Source: Oscillospiraceae bacterium
GTDB lineage: Bacteria > Bacillota > Clostridia > Oscillospirales > Acutalibacteraceae
NCBI GenBank assembly: GCA_015065845.1
Contig: SVPQ01000002.1
Span: 1 to 64,000 of the forward strand
DNA length: 64,000 bases
Direction: 5' to 3'
This document shows positions 15,811 through 24,010 of this stretch, one piece after another (positions within the stretch are counted from its first letter, which is position 1; each line of letters opens with the position of its first letter). Both the position numbers and the translations under genes were made by a program. The notes below the pieces were generated by a model that saw only the letters and a program-made list of their open reading frames with translations, made no database searches and was not told where the DNA came from.

Positions 15811-16578
15811 GTGTTTTATGAAAATAATGAAAATCCGCTTTTATCTTTTACTGCTCCAAATCCATCAGAAGATGCTTCAGAGTCAATTGATGAGGAACTT
15901 CAGAAAGAAACAAACGAAGAAGATAGTGATGGCAGTGTTACGATAAATGTTAATGGTAAGTATATTCATTGTTTGACTATTATTGGTCAGGTTGAAGGGC
16001 ATTACACTTTACCAACTACGACTAAGACAACAAAATATGAGCATATAATTCCAAGAATTGTAGCAATTGAAGAGAATAAAGATGTTTCAGGTTTGTTGCT
16101 TATTCTTAATACAATCGGTGGCGATATTGAGGCTGGACTTGCTATTGCTGAACTTATTTCTGGTATGTCAAAACCTACAGTTTCAATCGTTTTAGGTGGT
16201 GGGCATTCTATTGGAATTCCTTTAGCAGTAAGTACCAAAAAGTCTTTTATTGTGCCATCCGCATCTATGACGGTTCATCCCGTACGAATGAATGGTCTTG
16301 TTTTAGGTGTACCACAGACGATGTCTTATCTCAAAAAAATGGAAGAACGGGTTGTTGGGTTTATTGTAAGAAATTCCAAAGTTCAATCTGACAGATTCAG
16401 ACAACTTATGCTCAATAGTGATGAATTGATATCAGATTTTGGTACTGTATTATTGGGTGAAGATGCTGTAAAAGAAGGTCTTATTGATAGTGTTGGAAGT
16501 CTTTCTGATGCATTGAAATGTCTTGATGATATGACAAATCAACAAAATCTGTTGAAAGAACAAGATTTTAAATTTTAA
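15811..16578 (+). CDS. tepA: ClpP-like serine protease TepA/YmfB
   Basis: A 255-residue ClpP-fold protein. After an acidic disordered N-terminus (about 1-45) comes the core, with NTIGGDIEAGL near 100-110 (oxyanion region), the putative nucleophile S133 in GGGHSIG and H156 in VHPVRM. It is called TepA because of sequence type and conserved placement directly upstream of ftsK/spoIIIE, as in Bacillus. The start is GTG at 15811, with GGTGAT at 15800-15805. TepA-class proteins are reported to aid protein export; the exact substrate is unclear. Confidence 0.82.
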   Translation: MFYENNENPLLSFTAPNPSEDASESIDEELQKETNEEDSDGSVTINVNGKYIHCLTIIGQVEGHYTLPTTTKTTKYEHIIPRIVAIEENKDVSGLLLILNTIGGDIEAGLAIAELISGMSKPTVSIVLGGGHSIGIPLAVSTKKSFIVPSASMTVHPVRMNGLVLGVPQTMSYLKKMEERVVGFIVRNSKVQSDRFRQLMLNSDELISDFGTVLLGEDAVKEGLIDSVGSLSDALKCLDDMTNQQNLLKEQDFKF

Positions 16579-16595
16579 CTGAAAGTGGTGATAAG

Positions 16596-17480
16596 GTGGA
16601 TATTTTTAAAGCGTTTATTATGGGTGTTATTCAAGGTTTGACGGAGTTTTTGCCTGTTTCAAGTAGTGGCCACCTTTCACTTTTTAGTAACTTTTTTGGA
16701 ATTGATACAGAAATTTCGGGGTTATATTCCTCGATGTTACATATTGGTTCTCTGATAGCAATTCTTGTATTCTTTTATAAGACTATATACGAATTATTTA
16801 TTGAATTTACACTTTGTATTAAAGATATTTCTAAAAAACGATTTACTTTTAATTCTAAAAAAATATCAAAAACAAGAAAAATGCTCTTTATGTTTATTAT
16901 TTCTTGCCTACCTTTGTTTTTCTTATTTTTGCCAGTGAAAGATGGCGGTAATATAATTGATTCAGTTGAAGTTTTTTCAAGTGATAACAGTGTTTTGGTT
17001 GAAGGTATCTGTTTTATTATTACCGGAGTTTTACTTCTTCTTGGAGTTTTCGTTGATAACTCCCGTAAGAAAAAAAGGAATATAGGGCCTTTGACTGCAT
17101 TTTTAATTGGTGTTGCACAAACAATTTCTGCATGTTTTCCTGGAATTTCTCGTTCAGGGACAACAATTTCTACAGGTTTAGTATGTGGTGTAAGTAAAAA
17201 GAATATGATAATGTATTCTTTTATTTTAAGTATACCTACTATTTTCGCTGCAGCTCTTATTGAATTTATAGACGCTATGAAAACGCCTACATTTATACCG
17301 GTTTTACCATTGATTGTGGGTGTTGTTACTTCAGCAGTTGTGGGAATTTTTTCAATTGGTATTTTAAGATTTCTTTTGAAAAAGAATAAGTTTAAATATT
17401 TTGGATATTACTGTGTTTCACTTGGTGTCATTACTACAATTATCGGCATTGTTGAAACATTAATGAATAAAGGGGTGTAA
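16596..17480 (+). CDS. uppP: Undecaprenyl-diphosphatase
   Basis: A 294-residue BacA/UppP membrane protein that recycles undecaprenyl diphosphate to the monophosphate for cell-wall synthesis and, when abundant, gives bacitracin resistance. Two family motifs are clear: [13 protein letters not shown] at residues 14-26 and PGISRSG near 182-188, which supply the Glu, Ser/His and Arg of the active site. Several transmembrane helices surround them. The start GTG follows GGTG. It sits between tepA and ftsK in one operon. Confidence 0.95.
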   Translation: MDIFKAFIMGVIQGLTEFLPVSSSGHLSLFSNFFGIDTEISGLYSSMLHIGSLIAILVFFYKTIYELFIEFTLCIKDISKKRFTFNSKKISKTRKMLFMFIISCLPLFFLFLPVKDGGNIIDSVEVFSSDNSVLVEGICFIITGVLLLLGVFVDNSRKKKRNIGPLTAFLIGVAQTISACFPGISRSGTTISTGLVCGVSKKNMIMYSFILSIPTIFAAALIEFIDAMKTPTFIPVLPLIVGVVTSAVVGIFSIGILRFLLKKNKFKYFGYYCVSLGVITTIIGIVETLMNKGV

Positions 17481-17484
17481 AGAA

Positions 17485-20310
17485 TTGGCTACACAGAAAA
17501 AGTCAGGTAAATCAACTGCTAAAGGTAAATCAACTGCTAAAGGTAAATCAAATTCAAGAGCTAAGAACGCCAAAAAGACAACCATAGCAGATTCATCAAA
17601 AAAACAAGGTGTTTTGTTAGGAGTTTTCATATTTTCCATTTTTATGGCTGCAGTAGTGTTTATTGATGCAGGCGGGCCTTGGGGTTATTTAAGGAACTTC
17701 TTTTTTGGTGTGTTTGGGTTTACTGCGTTTTTAATTCCTTTCTTTTCAATATTTGTAAGCGTAATTGCAGCAATTGGCAGGGATTCAAAAAAATATAAAT
17801 ACCGTGTCGTTGAGGGTGTTATAATTTATACTCTTGTAATAGCATTTATACATATTGTGTCATGTGAAGAGCAACTGGAGTATGGCGAGCAGATTGCGAC
17901 GAATTATAATATTTATAAACTTGCTGATGGTACTGGTCCGCGTTTTGGTACTGGTGTTTATGGAGCGGTGTTTGGTGGTTTACCACTTCTTCTAACTGCC
18001 GGTAATAAACTTGCTGCGGGAATTATTACATTTCTGCTTATTTTCTCACTTGTAATGATTTTCTCGGGTACATCACTTCTTAAATTGGTTCGTTCATTAA
18101 AAACACCAGTTGAAGTTGTAACTGACTATGCAGAAGAAAAACTTGACGATATGAAAGAAACTTATGAAACAGTTTCTCACGATGTTCAGGAGATTAAAGC
18201 AAAAAATGCTGAAAAACGCAGAGCTGCAAGAGAGCAACAAGAACCTGGCAGAAGAAGGTCAAGGATTGACATACCACTCGATACAGAAACTATACCTGAT
18301 ATGGGAATTGACACTGTTTTTGAATCAGGTTCCTATAAAACTGTTGCAGAATTAAACAATACTTCACTCAATATGAACGATTTTGAAGATGTTGAGCCAA
18401 CAAAAATAGAACTTCTCGATGATTTCAGTAATAATTATTCACACGAGGATGTAGCAGTCAGTGAAGAAGGTGCAATTAAAGCTGATGCTATTTTAGAAAA
18501 AGCGGTTAATGAATTGAATTCAAAAACGGAATCATCAAATAGTTTTAATTTTGAACCTGTTGAGGAAGAACTTGTTGAAGAACAAACTGTAAATACCCAG
18601 GAAGTTATAGAGAATGTTGATGAAGCTGATGACGATGAAGAATTTGTAGCACCTGAAATAAAAGAACTTGAAATTAAATATGAGTTACCACCGATTGATT
18701 GTCTTGATTTGCCCAAAAATAAAGCAGGTTTTGACGATACAAGAGATATGCAGGAAAAAGCTAACAGAATTGTTGAAACGCTTAATTCTTTTGGTGTCGG
18801 AACAAAGATTGTTGATATTTGTAAGAGTCCTTCTGTTACCCGTTTTGAACTTCAACCAAATCCTGGAGTTAAAATCAGTAAAATTACTGCACTTGCAGAT
18901 GATATTGCAATGAATCTTGCTGCATCCGGTGTTCGTATTGAAGCACCTATCCCTAATAAAAATGCAGTTGGTATTGAAGTTCCTAACTCAGAAAAAACAA
19001 TGGTTTCTTTACGAGAAATTGTTGATAGTCAGGAATATAAAAATGCAAAATCAAAACTTACTGTTGCTTTGGGTAGAGATATACAGGGTACACCAACTTG
19101 TGCGGATTTAGCAAAAATGCCTCACTTACTTGTAGCAGGTACAACAGGTTCAGGTAAATCTGTTTGTCTTAATGCGATGATAGTAAGTTTACTTTATAAT
19201 GCCACACCAGACGAAGTTAAACTTATTATGATTGACCCTAAAAAAGTTGAGTTTACAGTTTATCGTTCTATCCCACATCTTTTAGTTCCTGTTGTTTCAA
19301 ATCCGAGAAAAGCAGCTGGTGCTCTTTCTTGGGCAGTTGCAGAAATGGACAAGCGTTATGCTTTGTTTGCTGAAAAAGGTGTTAGAAATCTTGCTGGTTA
19401 TAACGCTTATGCAGTTTCTGAAAATCTCCCTAAAATGCCACAGATAGTAATAATTATAGACGAGTTGTCTGATTTAATGATGGCAGCATCAAATGAAGTA
19501 GAAGACTCAATTTGTCGTCTTGCTCAAAAGGCGAGAGCTGCAGGTATGCACCTTATTGTTGCTACACAAAGACCATCTGTTGATGTTATCACAGGTCTTA
19601 TTAAAGCTAATATTCCAAGCCGTATCGCTTTTGCAGTTAAATCACAGATTGACTCAAGAACAATTATAGATACACAAGGTGCTGAAAAACTTTTAGGTAA
19701 CGGCGATATGCTCTATTGCCCGGTTGGTCTTTCGAAACCTGTCAGAGTTCAGGGCTCATATCTTTCAGATGAAGAAATTGAACGCGTTATAAATCATGTG
19801 ACTTCTCAGGGGGAAGTTAAGTATGATGATGCGGTTATTCAGGAAATTGAAAGAAATGCCGCAAAAGATGATAAAAAGAAGAGTGCAGATATTTCAATTG
19901 ATTCAACTGGTCAGGGTGAAGATGGCGACGAAATGATACCAAAAGCTATTGAGGTTGTAATCGAGCAGGGTATGGCTTCAACAACTCTTCTTCAGAGAAA
20001 ATTAAAACTCGGTTATGCACGCGCAGCAAGAATTATTGATGAACTTTCTGAAAAGGGTATTGTAGGCCCTTATGAAGGAAGTAAACCAAGAAAAGTTTTA
20101 ATTACAAAAGAACAATGGTACGAAATGCAGGCGCGTTCAAGTAGCTCTGCACCAAAACAACTTACTATTGAAGAAGTAACTGCACCTAAAATTATAGCAC
20201 CTGCGTTTGAATATAATGACACAGAAGAATCAGAAAAAGATGAGTCTTCTGTAATTGGTGATAGTAACTATTTTGGTGGTGCTGTTAGTTCTTATCAGGA
20301 TGAGGAGTAA
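17485..20310 (+). CDS. ftsK: DNA translocase FtsK/SpoIIIE
   Basis: A 941-residue DNA pump. A lysine-rich N-terminus with tandem GKSTAK repeats (about 6-20) precedes about four membrane segments (40-205), a charged linker (about 210-400), the alpha/beta motor with Walker A GTTGSGKS at 552-559 and Walker [10 protein letters not shown], and a C-terminal gamma winged helix (around 820-890) that reads polarity sequences. It moves chromosomes across the division or sporulation septum; SpoIIE elsewhere in the window makes a SpoIIIE role plausible. The start appears to be TTG with AGGGGTG 7 nt upstream. Confidence 0.96.
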   Translation: MATQKKSGKSTAKGKSTAKGKSNSRAKNAKKTTIADSSKKQGVLLGVFIFSIFMAAVVFIDAGGPWGYLRNFFFGVFGFTAFLIPFFSIFVSVIAAIGRDSKKYKYRVVEGVIIYTLVIAFIHIVSCEEQLEYGEQIATNYNIYKLADGTGPRFGTGVYGAVFGGLPLLLTAGNKLAAGIITFLLIFSLVMIFSGTSLLKLVRSLKTPVEVVTDYAEEKLDDMKETYETVSHDVQEIKAKNAEKRRAAREQQEPGRRRSRIDIPLDTETIPDMGIDTVFESGSYKTVAELNNTSLNMNDFEDVEPTKIELLDDFSNNYSHEDVAVSEEGAIKADAILEKAVNELNSKTESSNSFNFEPVEEELVEEQTVNTQEVIENVDEADDDEEFVAPEIKELEIKYELPPIDCLDLPKNKAGFDDTRDMQEKANRIVETLNSFGVGTKIVDICKSPSVTRFELQPNPGVKISKITALADDIAMNLAASGVRIEAPIPNKNAVGIEVPNSEKTMVSLREIVDSQEYKNAKSKLTVALGRDIQGTPTCADLAKMPHLLVAGTTGSGKSVCLNAMIVSLLYNATPDEVKLIMIDPKKVEFTVYRSIPHLLVPVVSNPRKAAGALSWAVAEMDKRYALFAEKGVRNLAGYNAYAVSENLPKMPQIVIIIDELSDLMMAASNEVEDSICRLAQKARAAGMHLIVATQRPSVDVITGLIKANIPSRIAFAVKSQIDSRTIIDTQGAEKLLGNGDMLYCPVGLSKPVRVQGSYLSDEEIERVINHVTSQGEVKYDDAVIQEIERNAAKDDKKKSADISIDSTGQGEDGDEMIPKAIEVVIEQGMASTTLLQRKLKLGYARAARIIDELSEKGIVGPYEGSKPRKVLITKEQWYEMQARSSSSAPKQLTIEEVTAPKIIAPAFEYNDTEESEKDESSVIGDSNYFGGAVSSYQDEE

Positions 20311-20312
20311 TT

Positions 20313-20549
20313 ATGGATATTTTTATAGAACGTTTTGAGGGGGATTACGCTCTTTGCAGATTAGATGACAAAGAGAAAAATCTTATTAAATTACCTTTGA
20401 GGGAATTACCTGAGGGTGTAAAGGAATTCTCCGTAATTACTTTAAAATCAAATGGCACTATGTTTATAAATTCTTATGCAAAAGAGTTAAGAATGGAAAA
20501 AATCGCAAAAAGTCTTAAATGTAAAAAATATAAATTTGATTTTTTATAA
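20313..20549 (+). CDS. DUF3006 small protein
   Basis: A 78-residue protein matching the DUF3006 pattern: an IERFEGDYALCRLDD start followed by a short strand-rich region. The start ATG follows GAGGAG in the last codons of ftsK (2-nt gap), so it is translationally linked to it. Function unknown; no membrane segment or catalytic motif is visible. Related small proteins are often found downstream of metallo-beta-lactamase or DNA-processing genes, which says little about this one. Confidence 0.8.
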   Translation: MDIFIERFEGDYALCRLDDKEKNLIKLPLRELPEGVKEFSVITLKSNGTMFINSYAKELRMEKIAKSLKCKKYKFDFL

Positions 20550-20577
20550 GTTTTTTAGAGAAAATGTAAAAAAACTC

Positions 20578-20717
20578 TTGATTTTTAAGGAAAGTAGTGC
20601 TATACTTTCATAGCAAAAACTCACGCAGGGGAGATTTGGAATGCCTTGTGCATCATAAGGTGTGGTGTTCTCAAAGTTGATACCTTGCGGTGGTTTAACA
20701 AAAAGGAGGACAATAAT
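20578..20717 (+). promoter_or_regulatory. rpsB promoter and 5' leader
   Basis: TTGATT (20578-20583) and TATACT (20601-20606), 17 bp apart. A 7-bp inverted repeat GAAAGTA/TACTTTC (20590-20596 with 20603-20609) overlaps the -10 box. Transcription from here gives a leader of about 105 nt before the rpsB start. It has short pairing options (CCTT/AAGG, AAGGT/ACCTT) and could bind S2 for autoregulation, but I cannot match it to a named leader family. Confidence 0.6.
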
Positions 20718-21467
20718 ATGTCAGTAGTATCAATGAAACAACTTCTCGAAGCAGGTGTTCATTTCGGTCACCAGACAAGAAGATGGAACCCTAAAATGGC
20801 TCAATACATCTTCACAGAAAGAAATGGTATTTACATCATTGACCTTCAGAAGACAGTTAAGAAGCTCGAAGAAGCTTACACATTCATCAACCAAATTGCA
20901 CAAGATGGTGGCGAAGTTCTCTTTGTAGGTACAAAGAAACAAGCACAGGATTCTGTTAAAGAAGAAGCAGAACGTTGCGGTATGTCATTCGTTAATGCTC
21001 GTTGGCTTGGTGGTATGCTTACAAACTTCAACACAATTCAAAGAAGAATTAAAAGACTTGCTCAGTTAAAAGCTATGGCTGAAGACGGCACTTTTGACCT
21101 TCTTCCTAAAAAAGAAGTTATTAAGCTTAACCTCGAAAGAGAAAAACTTGAAAAATTCATGGGTGGCATTACAGAGATGAAGAAAATGCCAGCAGCAATG
21201 TTCATTGTTGACCCAAGAAAAGAAAGAATTGCAGTTCTTGAAGCAAAGAAACTCGGTATTCCGATTGTTGCTATTGTTGACACAAACTGTGACCCAGATG
21301 AAATTGATTATGTTATCCCTGGTAATGATGATGCTATCCGTGCAGTAAAACTTATTGCAGGTGCTATGGCAGACGCTATTATTGCTGGTCGTCAAGGTTT
21401 ACAGACAATCCCTTCATCTGAAGCAGCAGAAGAAGTTGCTGAAGAAGTAGCAGAAGACGCTGAATAA
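20718..21467 (+). CDS. rpsB: 30S ribosomal protein S2
   Basis: A 249-residue S2 of ordinary length, with the opening [22 protein letters not shown], the GTKKQAQ block and the PRKE..AV.EA..L.IP.VA.VDTNCDP block. The acidic Glu/Ala-rich tail is typical of Firmicutes. The ATG at 20718 follows AGGAGGA; the in-frame upstream TTG at 20646 lies in the leader and lacks an SD. It forms an operon with tsf, separated by a hairpin. Confidence 0.98.
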   Translation: MSVVSMKQLLEAGVHFGHQTRRWNPKMAQYIFTERNGIYIIDLQKTVKKLEEAYTFINQIAQDGGEVLFVGTKKQAQDSVKEEAERCGMSFVNARWLGGMLTNFNTIQRRIKRLAQLKAMAEDGTFDLLPKKEVIKLNLEREKLEKFMGGITEMKKMPAAMFIVDPRKERIAVLEAKKLGIPIVAIVDTNCDPDEIDYVIPGNDDAIRAVKLIAGAMADAIIAGRQGLQTIPSSEAAEEVAEEVAEDAE

Positions 21468-21483
21468 TTTTAAAATATTAAAT

Positions 21484-21511
21484 AAGGCGGAAGATTTTTC
21501 CGCCTTGTTTT
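21484..21511 (+). terminator. Hairpin between rpsB and tsf (partial terminator?)
   Basis: 9-bp perfect stem AAGGCGGAA/TTCCGCCTT (21484-21492 with 21498-21506) followed by only GTTTTA. It probably attenuates readthrough or protects the rpsB message end while leaving some transcription into tsf. Confidence 0.6.
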
Positions 21512-21545
21512 AAAATATGGTAAAAAACCTAAGGAGGAAATAAAA

Positions 21546-22643
21546 ATGGCATTTACAGCTCAGGATGTTAAAACATTAAGAGAAAAAACAGGCGTTGGTA
21601 TGATGGAGTGTAAAAAAGCACTCACTGAAGCTGACGGTGATATGGATAGAGCTTTTGAAATTCTTCGTGAAAGAGGTCTTGCAGCTTCTGAGAAGAAAGC
21701 AAGCAGAATTGCTGCAGAAGGTGCTATCATTGCTTATACAGATGAAGATAACAAAGTTACAGTTCTTCTTGAAATTAACTCAGAAACAGACTTCGTTGGT
21801 AAAAACGAAAAATTCCAGGAATTTGGTCTTAATGTAGCAAAAACAATTGCTGCTAACAAACCTGCTTCTGTTGAAGCCCTTGGTGAACTTAAGCTTGTTG
21901 ATTCTGACAGAACAGTTACAGAAAATCTTAATGACCTCATTCTTGTTATTGGTGAGAATCTTAAGATTCGCCGTTTTGAAATCGTTGAAGGTGATGTTGT
22001 AACATACATCCACGCAGGTGGTGCAGTAGGTGTTGCAGTTAAATTTGAAACAAATCTTGCTGATAAAGCTGAATTTGTTGCAATGGGTAAAAATATTGCT
22101 ATGCAGATTGCTGCTATGAGCCCTGAATATCTTAGTCAGGATTCAATTTCTGCAGACGAACTTGCAAAAATGAAGTCTATCACAATTGATTCTTCACTCA
22201 ATAAACCTGAATCACTTCCAAAACCAATTCTTACAGCTCTTTTCGACAAAGCAATTGCAGAAAATCTTTTCAGTGCAGAAGATGTTGCTGCTTATGAAGA
22301 AAATAAAAAGAGTCAGTATCTCTTTAACTTCCTTTCAAAAGAAGCAGTTGCTACTCTTGCTTCACTTGCTGTTGCAGGTAAAGAAGAATATATGAACAAT
22401 AAAATCTTCTCAGGTGCAGTTGAAGGTCGTATCAAGAAACAGATTAAAGAAATCTGCCTTCTTGAACAAGCATTTGTTCGTTCAGACCTTTTCGATGGTA
22501 CAGTTGCTGGTTATGTTGCAAATGTTGCAAAAACAACTGGTGCGGATATCAAGGTTGATAGTTTCATTCGTCTTGTAAAAGGTGAAGGTCTTGAAAAGAG
22601 AGAAGACAATTTCGCTGACGAAGTTGCAAATATGATTAAATAA
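21546..22643 (+). CDS. tsf: Elongation factor Ts, long form
   Basis: The guanine nucleotide exchange factor for EF-Tu. The N-terminal UBA-like domain (KTLREKTGVGMMECKKAL, about 9-27), the SETDFV motif near 78-83 and the C-terminal EGLEKREDNFADEVA block are all present. The protein is 365 residues, whereas E. coli and B. subtilis EF-Ts are about 283-293. The extra 65-70 residues lie between about 220 and 292, in the C-terminal half of the core, and the frame is open with no sign of a frameshift. Strong AGGAGG before the ATG. Confidence 0.96.
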   Translation: MAFTAQDVKTLREKTGVGMMECKKALTEADGDMDRAFEILRERGLAASEKKASRIAAEGAIIAYTDEDNKVTVLLEINSETDFVGKNEKFQEFGLNVAKTIAANKPASVEALGELKLVDSDRTVTENLNDLILVIGENLKIRRFEIVEGDVVTYIHAGGAVGVAVKFETNLADKAEFVAMGKNIAMQIAAMSPEYLSQDSISADELAKMKSITIDSSLNKPESLPKPILTALFDKAIAENLFSAEDVAAYEENKKSQYLFNFLSKEAVATLASLAVAGKEEYMNNKIFSGAVEGRIKKQIKEICLLEQAFVRSDLFDGTVAGYVANVAKTTGADIKVDSFIRLVKGEGLEKREDNFADEVANMIK

Positions 22644-22657
22644 TTTAAGTTAATTGA

Positions 22658-22692
22658 AAAATACAACTCTCAAATGAGGGTTGTATTTTTTT
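22658..22692 (+). terminator. Intrinsic terminator after tsf
   Basis: AATACAACTCTCA pairs with TGAGGGTTGTATT (one U-G pair) across a short loop and is followed by a run of T. Confidence 0.93.
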
Positions 22693-22698
22693 GCTTTC

Positions 22699-22727
22699 TT
22701 GACATTTATTCAGTAACATATTATAAT
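22699..22727 (+). promoter_or_regulatory. Promoter of the glycosyltransferase gene
   Basis: TTGACA at 22699-22704 and TATAAT at 22722-22727, 17-bp spacing: a consensus sigma-A promoter. Confidence 0.85.
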
Positions 22728-22758
22728 TTTTACATTATTTATTTTACTTGGTGTTTAT

Positions 22759-23958
22759 ATGAAAATTTTTGAAATTAATTCCGGCAACTATGGTAGTACC
22801 GGCAATATTATGTTGAACATTGCAGAAACTGCCAGATTATCAGGGTATAGTGTTAAAGTTGCCTATCGTCAGAGTCGCAGTGTTACTGCAAATGAAAAAG
22901 AAGAAGAAATTCAGATTGGTAACAGTTTTTATGGACTGACACATAGAATTATTGGTGAATACCTCGGTCTTGAAGGTTTTGGTTCTATAATTTCTACTTC
23001 GAAGCTTATAAAAGAGATTAAAAACTTCAATCCTGATATTATTCATCTGCATATTTTACACGGGTGGTATCTGAATTTACCGTTATTGTTCAGCTTTTTA
23101 GCTAAATACAACAAGAAAGTTGTGTGGACAATGCACGATTGCTGGGCTTTTACAGGTCATTGTCCGCATTTTGAATATGTTAAGTGTAATAAATGGCAAA
23201 CTGGCTGTAGAGATTGTCCTCAATACAGAGAATACCCATATTCAAGAATTGATACTTCCAAGTTTTTATACAAATGCAAGAGAAAATATTTTACTGCAAT
23301 AAAAAATTTGACAGTTGTTACACCGTCACAATGGTTGGCAGATTTAATAGAAAAATCATATTTACAAAATGCTAAAATTCAGGTTATAAATAATGGTATT
23401 GATTTAAATGTTTTTAAATCGGTTGAAAGTAATTTCAGAGAATTAAATAATATTAATGAGAACGCCAACTTAATTTTAGGTGTTGCTTTTGAATGGACTG
23501 ATAAAAAAGGTATTGATATTTTCAAAAAACTCAGTAATGATTTAAGCGATAATTATAAAATCGTTTTAATTGGTACGACAGAAGAAACTGAAAAAGATTT
23601 ACCACAGAATATTATAAAAATCAGAAGAACTTCAAGCAAAGACGAATTAGCTTCAATATATTCTTCTGCAGATTTATTTGTAAACCCTACCAGAGAGGAA
23701 ACCTTTCCTACAGTAAATATGGAAGCACTTGCTTGTGGTACACCTGTGTTGACATTTAAAACAGGAGGAAGTCCTGAAATAATTGATAAAAAATGTGGTA
23801 GTGTTGTTGAGTGTGATGATTACGAGAACTTAAAAAGTGAAATCATCAGAATATGTGAAACAAAACCATTTTTGAGTTTTGATTGCACCGATAGAGCCAA
23901 GTCTTTTGATATGAATGACAAATTTAAAGAGTATGTAAAGCTTTATGAAACTATATAA
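22759..23958 (+). CDS. GT4-family glycosyltransferase
   Basis: A 399-residue GT-B enzyme. The N-terminal acceptor domain opens with a glycine-rich NSGNYGSTGN loop and includes WTMHDCWAFTGHC near 125-137. The C-terminal nucleotide-sugar domain has PTREETFPTVNMEALACG and TFKTGGSPEII around 310-345, including the paired glutamates of retaining GT4 enzymes. It stands alone with its own promoter and terminator, so neither donor sugar nor acceptor can be deduced. A role in surface polysaccharide together with the polymerase at 4.3 kb is possible. Confidence 0.9.
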   Translation: MKIFEINSGNYGSTGNIMLNIAETARLSGYSVKVAYRQSRSVTANEKEEEIQIGNSFYGLTHRIIGEYLGLEGFGSIISTSKLIKEIKNFNPDIIHLHILHGWYLNLPLLFSFLAKYNKKVVWTMHDCWAFTGHCPHFEYVKCNKWQTGCRDCPQYREYPYSRIDTSKFLYKCKRKYFTAIKNLTVVTPSQWLADLIEKSYLQNAKIQVINNGIDLNVFKSVESNFRELNNINENANLILGVAFEWTDKKGIDIFKKLSNDLSDNYKIVLIGTTEETEKDLPQNIIKIRRTSSKDELASIYSSADLFVNPTREETFPTVNMEALACGTPVLTFKTGGSPEIIDKKCGSVVECDDYENLKSEIIRICETKPFLSFDCTDRAKSFDMNDKFKEYVKLYETI

Positions 23959-23960
23959 TT

Positions 23961-24010
23961 TTGCAACCCAACAGATAATTTTTTATTTATCTGTTGGGTT
24001 GCAATTTTTT
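23961..24010 (+). terminator. Bidirectional terminator between convergent genes
   Basis: An 18-bp perfect stem (23961-23978 with 23987-24004) followed by T6 on the plus strand. It separates the glycosyltransferase and histidine kinase genes, which converge here; the minus strand also has a T-rich flank. Confidence 0.93.
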
